A stretch of DNA of 64,000 bases from Tremella fuciformis (taxonomy: Eukaryota > Basidiomycota > Tremellomycetes > Tremellales > Tremellaceae), in assembly GCA_032768795.1 (NCBI GenBank), contig CP136490.1:8122001-8186000 (forward strand), read 5' to 3'. The position numbers were made by a program, and so were the translations under genes. Below the pieces are notes generated by a model, which saw only the letters and a list, made by a program, of their open reading frames with translations, searched no databases and had not been told where the DNA came from. How positions within the stretch are numbered: the stretch's first letter is position 1; each line of letters opens with the position of its first letter. This document shows, in pieces, positions 42,990-52,506 of the stretch.

Positions 42990-45601
42990 ATGCCGCCGCG
43001 ACAACGAGCAACATCGCAGCCACCAGCGTCGCTGGTGGCGACGCATCATGTACCCAGTACGCTGAGCGGCCGAAATGCGAAAGCCTGGCAGGCGGGTGAT
43101 CAGCCTCTCGACCCCATATGGCGGGACGACGCGTCATTGCAGGCATTCGTTGAGAAGCACGGCGCAGTACAGGATCTAAGCCATGTTCTCGACCACTATT
43201 TCCCGAACGCGGCTCGCGATCTTGGACTCATCCCGTACAGACCAGCTGAGAACGAATGGTGGTCTCAAGCGGCTTCGCGGGGGCCACAGTGCTACACCGA
43301 TCAGGATCCAGCTAAGAAGCTGGCCAAAGATTGCTGCAAGGGACGTCTACCTGCATTTGGCTACCAGTGAGTCCGCTCGCAATCAATCTACCATCTAAGC
43401 AGCGTGTTCGGGTGTGTGAATCAATTGTTCGCGGGTGAATCGCCAAGCGATCGCATTCCGGTGGCCAAAGCAGTGCGATCGCACAAGACATAGATCTATG
43501 TCTTGTGCGATCGCACTGTTTTGGCCGCCAGAATGCGATCACTTGGCGATTCGCCCGCGAACACTTGATTTCACAACCCATTGTGAAGAACTTAGTTGAC
43601 GCGCAGGCCGCTCGACGACGAATACGCGTTCGCACCTTGGCATTGCGCAAAAGCCGAAACCGCCGGCAAACCAGTCGTGTGCGTCGGATGGGATCCAGCC
43701 ACGCTCAAAGCCATATCCTGCCAGTACTGCATCTCCACTACGAAGGGCGGATGCGGTTTCTTAGGATATCAGCTCAAACGGGCTATACAACGGCGTCAAG
43801 CGCAGGAGGCGGCACATGATGAGCTCGAGCCGAGCAACTCCGGCGATCGCGAGTCCGATACGGATCGCTCATCTGAACGTACGGATCGCGAGCAGTCCGA
43901 GGGTGAACCGGAGATGTCCGCGGATGAAGACGATCGCACTCGCAATCGCAACAAGGCGCCACCCTCATCAGCGCACAAGACTCCGATCGCTAAGGGTCGA
44001 CACTCAATGCCCAAGACTCCGACTCCTGCGCATCGGAAGGAGATCGCCCGAGGATCGCTAGCGAGCCAGACAAGTCCCGCCAAAAAGAGAAAAATAGGCT
44101 CGTCTACGGCTCCAAAGCTGTCCGATCGCGCTTTGGGAAAGCGCAAAGCTGTCTCTCCCCCTCGTTCGCAAGAGGTATGTTCATTCTCTAGGAGATCGCA
44201 GTGTTTTGAGCCTGATCGCTTACGCACAGACGGACACCGAACGTGATGTTACGGAAGAGCAGCAATTTGATCTCCCGCAATTGCAGCCTGTAAGTCCGAT
44301 CGAAGTGATTTGCCGCGATCGCTAACTTTCAGCCTTTTGAGCTGGCTCCGGGGGACCAGAATCTGCTGTCCGAGCCAGGACCTAGTGCGATCGCTTTCAA
44401 CGTGGATGAATCGCACACGGTCGCGCCAGCCGAGCAGCGATTTGAGCGACCGGTCGCCGAATGGACAAATGAGGACATCCTCGCGTATCGGAAGAAAGCG
44501 ATGAACACGATCGACGAGTTCTTGCGCGAGCTGCCCTCTCAACCTGACGCGTCTTTCACCCGGATGCCAAGCGAAGAGCTGGACACTGAGATTCAATGGC
44601 TCATGGGGCCGTCCGATCAGCCCGGCTCAGCAGGTCCTGCGATCGCAACGGGACCTGCCAAAGAAGGGGCGATCACAGCGGTTAGATTCAGGGAGCCGGT
44701 GATCGCAAACCGAACATCGTCTGCCGGCCCGATCGCGGGACCCGCAAGCACCGATCGCGCTCAGAAAGAGACCGATCGCACCGATTCTGCCCTAGTCGCG
44801 ACTCTGCCTCGCACAACTCATGTCGACCCTGCTCCGTTCGCTGGTCTTCCTGGCGCAGAACAGTTCATCAAATGGCAGGAAGAAATGGGAGACTCGATCG
44901 CTGCTACATCGACTTCCTTGTTTCACGCCTACACGGATATAGCCAACTTGCGAACTCATCTCGAGGAAAAGATGCGGATCGCTGTCACTCAGTGGAGGAG
45001 TACTGCACAAGGGCTCGAGCGATCGCGGGCGATCACACTTCAGCTTGGTGCTCGACTTAAAGAGAACGAGCGTCAATTGTCTGGTCTAGATGGACAGATC
45101 GTGGCTCTTCGAATCGAGCTCCAGCGCAAGGATCATGAGATATCCACATTGCAGTACAAGGCCAAATTTCACGAAACCGAGCTGGCCAGAGCGATCGAAG
45201 CCAAAGAGGTCGCTGAGGGTCGTCACACGGTCTTAGTGAAGGAGCGCGATCGCGCGAGCAAGAGAGCAGACGATGCGGAGATAGCGAAGCAGCAAGTCGA
45301 CGGGTTACTCGGTCGCGCACGCAACGTGATTGAGATCTTAAAAGATCGATCGAATCACACCGAGGACGAGAGCATGCTCATGAAAGAGGACAACAAGAAA
45401 CTTGAAGCGCGACTGAAGGAGACCGAGGCACAGCTTCTTGCTCTGCATCAAGAACACTCAGAGATTCCTGTCGCTGTTCAGACTGAGCTTGCATCTCTGC
45501 GGGCGCGTTGCCAGCACTATGTCGAGAAGTATGAGAGCGGCGGAGATGAGGTGACTGCTCAGGAGGCTGGGCCCTCCACAGCAGCGGTGCAAATTGTGTA
45601 G
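42990..45601 (+). CDS. Transposon companion protein: Cys-rich head, charged linker, coiled coil
   Basis: Four exons (42990-43366, 43607-44174, 44230-44289, 44333-45601) join in frame. The head reads DLSHVLDHYFPNAARDLGLI, then crosses the palindrome-bearing intron to DDEYAFAPWHCAKAETAGKP and ISCQYCISTTKGGCGFLGYQ, whose Cys residues could bind zinc. A charged linker (RESDTDRSSERTDREQSEGE) and basic patches (SPAKKRKIGS, GKRKAVSP) look like nuclear targeting signals. The C-terminal half is a long coiled coil (IVALRIELQRKDHEISTLQY). Arg-Asp and Ile-Ala pairs are over-used because GATCGC is embedded in the codons. The role is unknown; an accessory DNA-binding or assembly factor for transposition is plausible. 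An in-frame upstream start at 42915 is possible. Confidence 0.8.
43427..43562. repeat. 136-bp near-perfect palindrome inside an intron
   Basis: The two arms are inverse copies centred between 43494 and 43495 (TAGA/TCTA). Each arm carries GTTCGCGGGTGAATCGCCAA-type sequence, and AGTGCGATCGCAC occurs in both. Weaker pairing continues to about 43410 and 43579. It accounts for most of the 240-nt intron (43367-43606), whereas other introns of the gene are about 45-55 nt. Confidence 0.85.
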
Positions 45602-45824
45602 CGCATGTGTCTATCCATGTTTGATTTGGAGCTGTACATATCGCGATCGCCAACCTGTATACACATAGACTCCGTTCTCGATTCGTTATGTCTAGATCGC
45701 ATCTGTATATAGTCATGTATCACGCGATCGCTCTGAATAAATCATAGATAGGGAGTGCGATCAGGAGTCGAACCAGCCCACTGCTTCACATGGCTCCTAC
45801 CTATCTACACAGTCTCGCTACTCC

Positions 45825-48800
45825 TCAACAAGCTCTCCATATGTCCTGCCTAACCTCGAAGATGCACTCTTTGAGTGTGGCCCGTTCTTGTTCGCCTGAC
45901 CAGCTCGACCTGCCCTCTGCCCAGAGCACAGCCATGCAGTGCACCCAAAGTGCTCTCCTTAGATTGACTCCCTCGGAAGGCGCTAGTCCCAGGCGACGAT
46001 TCTGCTCTGAATCATCCAGATTTTGTCGACAAGGCTTGAGACCTTGAGCTAAACAGACGGCGGCTGTTGCGGCCAGTGGCCCGCAATTGTAGGAATCCTC
46101 TTGCTCGAACCAGCCGATCGCTTCGCGCCAAGTCGATGTGTTAGGGCAGATAATCCAACCTCGATTGGTATCCTCGTCCACCAGACAGCGCTGAAGCTCC
46201 CATTCGAGACGTCGATCGAGTTGATCGCGCCAGAGAGAGTATAAGTGCGGATGATCCAATGCGCCCCCTTTCCCGTCGTAGAACACCAAGAGGCGTTGCT
46301 CGCCAAAGATCGCCAATGTGCAAAAATGCAAGTTCGGCGCCGCGCTGATAGGAATGAAAGTAACTTTCTTCCTCCAAGCTGCCGTCGGTCCTAGCACTTC
46401 CAAGGGGTAGCGATTCTGTGCGATCGCCAGTCGACCCATCGGGCGATCGATTAGGTCTGCCATGGCGTGTTCGCCCCGCCACGCAGGGGATCGCAGAGAT
46501 GCGGAGATCGCTACATCGACGCTTTGACACAGATCGCTAATCAGCCAATTGGTCCACCACCTTGTCTGTTCCGAGAAATATCTCATGGTGTCATCTGTGT
46601 CCATTCCGAAGGTCCGTCCGAACGTTGTCATTCCCGCGATCACGTTTCCCGACTTGCGCTGTCGCTCCAATTCGCTTTGACCTACTGCGAACAAATCGAA
46701 GGTAACATCGGGCAAGACCGGCACAATGGAGACGAGGGGTCGCACGTCTGCCCAAACTATCTTCTGGTAGCGGACCAACGCCTCTGCCTCAAGAGCGTGT
46801 TGTTCTTCAAGTTTTACGGCTAGCACGGCATAATCAAACTCCACCAGTGGCGGGGCGTTTGTTTTGACCAACACAACCTCGGGCGATTCTGACACTTTGT
46901 TGAGGGACCTGGACACCGCCTGGGACCGTTGTTTTACCCTCTTCGACCGAGCAGCCGCGCCAGCCATCAGGCTAGGAGATGGCGGTGGGGGTACGACACG
47001 TTCGCTGAGGCCTTTTGGGTGTGAGAGTGCAGTTCTTGCCATAGCTGCTTGTTGCAGGTTTCGATTCGAGATCGCGGCGACTATGGGATTGATCTTGTCC
47101 TCTGCTGGCTTGACTGTTGACAAGGACGAAACCGCGATTCGTGGTACGGCTCGTTCGTAGACAAGGTAAATTGGTAGGAACGGTCCTCTAAAGGCGTCTT
47201 GCACGCCACTGAGCCTGGTCGCTCTATGATCGCTGAGTCTCCACCAATTTCCCTCGTGCCGCAAGATCAGACAATAATGCCCCGCACTCGTGTCCACGCC
47301 CGATCGAACAATCACGTACGATAAACTATATCGTACATTTGAGGTCGCTCCCGAATTCGAGTAGAAGAGTGGAATGTCAACCTCATGTTCGATCGTGAAA
47401 GATAGCGATCGCTGAGCCTCGTCGGTCTCGAAGGCCTTCATTGGATATTGAGGATGAATTGCGAACAGATCGCCAAGCTGCGAATAGGCGATCACGGACT
47501 TCAGAAGATCATGGTGCCCGCAGCTCCCACAAGCCAAGGCAAGTGGCGGGAGGGCGTGTACACCCTCAATGGAGTGGCGCACGAGACCAGTCACACTGCG
47601 ATCGAACAGTGAATCGTTCGCCGGGTACGCGGTCTGGCTGATGCCATGAATACTGGTGCAGTCCTGTGATGGCAGATGAGATTCGCATGCCCGACACTGG
47701 AAGCGAACTGCAGAAACGTGCTCAAATGCCAGCCGATAGCTGTGATCGCCGACCAAGGTATCCATGTGTTGGACTAGTTTTTCGAGAAACTCAACTGGAT
47801 CGTGTTGGTTTGACGAGTGGTCATCGATCAGATCGGCATCTGATCATCAGACTTGAGCCGTGACGGCTTCGAATAACTCACTCATGAGACGTTCTTGAAG
47901 GCCCATGAGTGTTACAGCTGCACCGTTCTGGATCGCCTCTCTTGCTTGCAAAATGTACGGGAAAACGGCACCGGCTGGATTTTCCGTCTGAAGAAGTTTT
48001 GCGCGATTCGCGGAGTCCAGGCTATCGAGCGCCGCCAGACGCGACCACATTCCCAGGATACACAGGGCAAAGCAGTCCGTTGATGGATTCAAGAATCCCG
48101 TGGGAGGCAATTGTGGGGTCAATTTTCCCGGTCGCGGAGTCAAGCTTGATCGCTGTGCCTTCTGGTGGGTTGGAAGCTTGTGGGTTCGCGATATGACGTG
48201 AGGAGCAGGACCAGATACTCGAGACGCTTCACCGGACCCCTTTTCTGCATGATCGCTCGCCCGAGCGCCAATTCCCCGGGAGACAGATTGGGCCAGGTCT
48301 TCCGCCTGGTCGCTGATCGCGAGCACGGGTTTATGGGGTACCTCAGTTGTTGCAAAGGGCTTGAGCAGCTGAGTCGAAGGTTGATGTCGTCTTGCGATCG
48401 GCCCAACAGACCACGATCCATCGAGATCGGTCTCAAGCAGTCCATTCTCGGCGTTTGTGTATGTCCAATCAAAGTTGCCCAGAACCTCGTCAATCTCTCG
48501 CTTTGTCTCAGCGCCCGAGACGAACGCAGAGTCATCCCCAGTCCCCTTACCCGCCTGTCCGGCCAATGAGCGCATGTAGCGTTGTATCTTGGCGGAGGAA
48601 TTGAAGGACTTCTGCTCGTAGGTGGTAATGTCATTTGCCGTTTCGAATGCGGCCATTGCCCAGAGATGTTCGCAGCGTTTTCCGGTTTGTTCGAATGCAG
48701 TGCAAGAGCAAAATTGTCGGGCATCGCACTCAGAGTTGCCGTTCGCACCTTGGAGGGGTGCTTCCGAGGCGATCCACCATCCGCAGTACTGAATCTCTTT

Positions 48801-51800
48801 ACCCGTATCTCCAGCGATCGAGAAGACCGGGTTCGCGCGCCCTCGGTATGCCAATGGAACCTCATTTTGGTCAAGGCGAAGGACGCGATCGGCCTCCCAA
48901 GCATTGAATCCGGCGAACAGTTGTCGAACAAGCTTCGGATCAGGTCGCGATCGTTCCAGCCAGTTATGTCTATAAAAGGGGAAGTAGATCTGAAGCAAAA
49001 CCATGATGAGGCGGTCGATTCTGTAGATCAGTCGCGGCGCACCAGGCTGAAATTTTACGCACGGTTTGTTCATCCTGCACAGCAGGAACACGGCGTCGAA
49101 CGTCTTGAATAAAGCCTCCGCATAGTTGTTCGTTGACCACGGCCCGTCTCTGGTGATGTGCCCCGGCATTCCATAGTCCACGGCATGATCCCTCCAGTGA
49201 TCGCTAAACCACGTTCGCAGCAAATAGGAGGAGATGAACTCCCAAAAAGCTTCTCCTTGCCGGCCACCGCCCACCACGCCGCGCATATCATTTTCGAAGT
49301 CTTTCCAGTATTGGTCCCATTGCGATCGATAGGGACATCTTTGGAGTCGGCGAATGAGGCGGAGAGCGGTCTCTGTATGGGTGTCGGAGATGGGGGTCGG
49401 CCCAAAATGCCCTCGCAACACTGCCCTGCAAGACTGCATCAGGTGAAACTGGCAAACTCTGATGCAACAGCCTGGGAATACTGTCAAGATCGCTCGCCGC
49501 TCGGCCCCGCTCGCATCGATCATGAACATGGCGGGCTTGAAGCCCTCCTGTACAATTGCGCGGCAGTTGTTCATAAGGTCTTCGTGGAACTGCGGAAGGC
49601 AAATTGGTTTGCGTTCGCCGTTTGCGATCGCCTTTGCTAGCTTGACAATTGCCTCCTTCAAGACACGCAGGAATGCCGTGTAATCCTCACCTCTGATCCG
49701 AGTATGCACGTTCGCCGCGACTAGATGGTCAATTGACGTGCTTGACTGTTCGCATAGGACTTGCCTGGGGTCATCCGGTGAGTGTCTCCCAACGTAGACA
49801 CCATTGTCAATGGAGCCTTGAGGGAGTTCTTGTTCTTATGCGACGTGTCTAGAAACAGTCCCCGAACCGGGCCGTGAAGGATCGCGGCTTCCAAAGCATG
49901 CTGAGGAGCAATGATACACGAGAAGTCATCATCGAGGCTCTGAGGCATCGCGGCCCGTCCCTCAATCTCAGCAAATCGCAAGCTGCAAGTAAGCATCAGG
50001 TTCATTATGGAGAGACTCACTGAATGATATCACTGTGATGGATTTCCTGTAGCATGGCGATCGCGGCAACAGGGTCCGCGTGCAGCCTCTGGCGACGCAA
50101 TGCGGTGCGAACAGAGGACTCATACACGCGATTCGAGGCAGGCAGGCGGTGGGGTGCTTCTCGCTGCAGAAACTGCAGATGCTCATCGGTGTCACGCTCG
50201 AAGGGGAAGCCCAAGGTAAAGGGCACGAGGGGGTCTAGTCTCTGGCTCGTAAAGCAAGGGGACTGAGGGATCGAGGACAAGAGTGCTGGGTTCAGACCAG
50301 CTGTGTGACTTTTGTGACGGGACACAAGAGATCCATTGCTGAAGAAACTATCTTGGCCGGAAAGTGGCCTCCTTATATAGACAAGAGGGCTATGTACGCC
50401 GAAGGGATTTGCCACCCGTTTTGCCACCCATTCCATGAGAAAAGTTTTCCTGCTGCCGATATTTCTCGAGTGCAAGCGATTCTCCTCGCTGCAGATCTGT
50501 CTATAATTACTGGGAATGGAAAGGTGGCTGAAGGCCGCCGAGTAGGATCACCGGAAAAAGTAGTGACTTCAGGGAAGATCACCGATAAAAGTATTGACTT
50601 CAGGGAAGATCACCGACAAAAGTACTGACTTAAATCGGCGATGTCCCAGAAGAGGTAATGTTTGAGCAGTTCGGTGGAAAAAGTACTGTGTTTTGTAGGC
50701 GAATGGCGTAAAAAGCGGTGACTTGTGTTTGAGATGAGGTCGGTCATGACAATCGGCCTCTATCATGTTCGATTGGAACCCTGAAACTGTCAACTGGTTC
50801 GCTTGCCATGAGAAATCAAACGCACGTATTCGCAGCTGAGTCGGCGTTGTTCCGATTTGACTCGCCAGTCGTTGTAGAAGATTGCGAACGTAACCCGAAA
50901 CTCGCAGACAGGAGAGTGACCATGGTCTCCGGTGACATGTCGGTAAGGTGATCCGACAAACACCTCTCTGGACGTCTCGTACTGTCATTCGCACCTTCGA
51001 TCAGCTGATCGCCCCGTCTTCTTGCTGATCGCTTACCACCAACACCTGCCCGCATTGCTCGTTCGACTCCGCAGTTTGCAATGGACTCGCAAGACGACGC
51101 CTCTTCCTGTGTCGATCCTCCTCATGAGAGGTCCCCACTCTCCGCTCGTCCACTTCATCAGTCGTCACGGGGATCATGCGATTGAAGAACTGCCTTGCTT
51201 TCACATAGGTGACAAACTCCTCAGTTCCGATCGAGCGCGATTGGGCTTTCTCGCCAGGGCAAGCCTCGTCACAGGCTCGCGAACACTTGAATATCGACCG
51301 CCAGACAAGCCGATCTGGCTCTAATCCTGTGCTATTAGGTATGGAGAGATGGAATCGCCTTGATCGAATGTCTGCCGGAATGTATCCAGGAGGATCTATC
51401 GGTCGCACCTCGACACAAGCCGAGTATGTTTGCTGATAGATCTCCCAATCGTGTTCCTGCAAGCTTAGGCAATTGTTGACCATTATTAGAGCTGATGACC
51501 CACGAGAGCGTCGAAGACCTTGGGAAGATCCAAGAGAGCTACTTCCTGCTCGAAATAGGAAGGTGTCTCATGCAGACGATCGTACAGGGAGACATGAAGC
51601 GCGTGTAGCTTGCGATCGAGCCCGGGGATGTCGACCAGGGGCTGTGTCACATACATGACTCGCTCACAAGCTGGCGCAAGCTTATCGATCAGAGCCCGAG
51701 TCCTTCTACCAGCTGATCGCGCTGAACATGGTGACCAAGGCGCGTCCGACTGCTGTGTCGCATGCGACCGATAGGAAGGTGGGACGCTGGAACCCTCAGA

Positions 51801-51986
51801 ATGCTGGCTCGGAGTGACAGCTGCTGCTACGGGAGGGGTCGCCGGAGGAGGGTCAAAGAGCTCATTGGGCCTCTTTTTTGGCCCGTTAACATAGGCCTTC
51901 CGGGGACGCCCTGGGCCTCGACGAGGTGCTTGTGGCACGACACCGCCTGCGATCGCCAGGGCTATAGGCTTCTTGTCGTGAGTCAT
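45825..51986 (-). CDS. MULE transposase fused to USP deubiquitinase and Ulp1 SUMO-protease domains
   Basis: From 51986: an AT-hook (RRGPGRPRKAYVNG); a zinc-like segment (FKCSRACDEACPG); after a long intron, VSRHKSHTAGLNPALLSS. The DDE core has GLFLDTSHKNKNS (first Asp), AMFMIDASGAERRAILTVFP with CQFHLMQSCR (second Asp), and STNNYAEALFKTFD (Glu). A SWIM finger follows (FCSCTAFEQTGKRCEHLWA). TGFLNPSTDCFALCILGMW is a USP Cys box. Intron 47795-47881 (donor GTGAGT) joins LQERLM to IEFLEKLVQHMDTLVGDHSY, continuing the USP: FQCRACESH and LACGSCGHH fingers, then the His box SAGHYCLILR with WWRLSDHRATRLS. The end is Ulp1-like: NLHFCTLAIF, LVFYDGKGG and EQEDSYNCGPLAA (His, Asp, Gln/Cys). One core intron (49721-49764) is GC-AG. 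The N-terminal exon chain between about 51200 and 50400 is not fully resolved. All three enzymatic domains keep their catalytic residues. Confidence 0.85.
50549..50641 (+). repeat. Three tandem 31-bp repeats
   Basis: Units 50549-50579, 50580-50610 and 50611-50641 share CACCGA-AAAAGTA-TGACTT and, in the first two, CAGGGAAGAT. They lie in the unresolved intron or spacer between the AT-hook exon and the DDE exons. They may be transposase binding sites or a slippage product. Confidence 0.75.
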
Positions 51987-52233
51987 TATGCGCGAGAGGT
52001 GTGAGCATGAACATAACACTGCATCTGTACTTTGTTTGTGTCTATGTCTAGGTTCGCCCTCAATCCTGCTCTGAGTCAAAGTCAGGGTTCAGCGTTGAAT
52101 GATAGATGGTGACTCAAGTCGGTGCGATCAGGGTTGAAAATTTTTTGGGGCCAGCGAACAGCCAGATGAGTGCTTCTGACGTACTCTGAGAGGACTAGCT
52201 GCAGTGCAGAGAGCCAATCGCTGCCATATAACA

Positions 52234-52356
52234 AGAGTTGCGGGCTAGATGTATGCAATCAGGGGACTGATGCACGGACTTGAGGGGTAAATGAGGAGCC
52301 CCACTGAAAGAAGTTGCGGGATAAATGGAGGAAATTGCCGGAAAAATTATACACGC
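52234..52356 (-). repeat. Right terminal inverted repeat of the transposon
   Basis: Read as reverse complement it begins GCGTGTATAATTTTTCCGGC and then matches the left arm through CATTTATCCCGCAACTTCTT and the CAGTGGGGCTCCTCAT block, ending with GCATACATCTAGCCCGCAAC. Its length, 123 bases, equals that of the left arm. Confidence 0.92.
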
Positions 52357-52366
52357 GATAGCGTCG
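52357..52366 (+). repeat. Right target-site duplication of the transposon
   Basis: GATAGCGTCG follows the right terminal repeat and is identical to 42424-42433. Removing the element and one copy would restore a continuous host sequence. Confidence 0.85.
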
Positions 52367-52506
52367 TGCCCATTGTGGCAGAAATGAGATCACGTGTTCG
52401 CATCACCTAACCTTACTGGGTTCATGCTTCCAACGCCGTGGGTCATCAAGAGCATCATCAAGGGCTACTACCGGTTTGCTTCGTCGGTCAAGGCAGCTAG
52501 GCAGCC

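Larger units (their letters stand above)
42434..52356. mobile_element. Complete 9.9-kb Mutator-like (MULE/KDZ-like) DNA transposon
   Basis: The element is bounded by 123-bp terminal inverted repeats (42434-42556 and 52234-52356), aligned without gaps, and flanked by identical 10-bp direct repeats. It carries a plus-strand companion gene (42990-45601) and a minus-strand transposase-USP-Ulp1 gene (45825-51986) that converge. Spacers at 42557-42989 and 51987-52233 hold no other gene. The whole interior is unusually rich in GATCGC/GCGATC. A MULE-type DDE core with SWIM finger and a 10-bp duplication favours the Mutator superfamily. The Zisupton/Kyakuja/Dileera group, some of which also carry SWIM and Ulp1-type domains, is the main alternative. 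Intact frames, strong termini and an uneroded duplication suggest recent movement. It landed between a minus-strand gene and the F-box/WD40 gene. Confidence 0.93.

Noticed and set aside
45735..45800. Possible tRNA on the minus strand (GGTTCGACTCC resembles a B box)
   Set aside because: The surrounding bases do not form the T stem, acceptor stem or anticodon arm of a tRNA, and no A box is present at the right distance.
47841..47850. Separate transposase and protease genes, with the transposase ending at the stop at 47847
   Set aside because: The USP domain would be cut in two, Cys box in one protein and His box in the other. A canonical intron at 47795-47881 joins them in phase, so a single fused gene is more likely.
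50549..50641. Short CRISPR-like array
   Set aside because: The 31-bp units are directly contiguous with no spacers, only three copies exist, and the host is a eukaryote.
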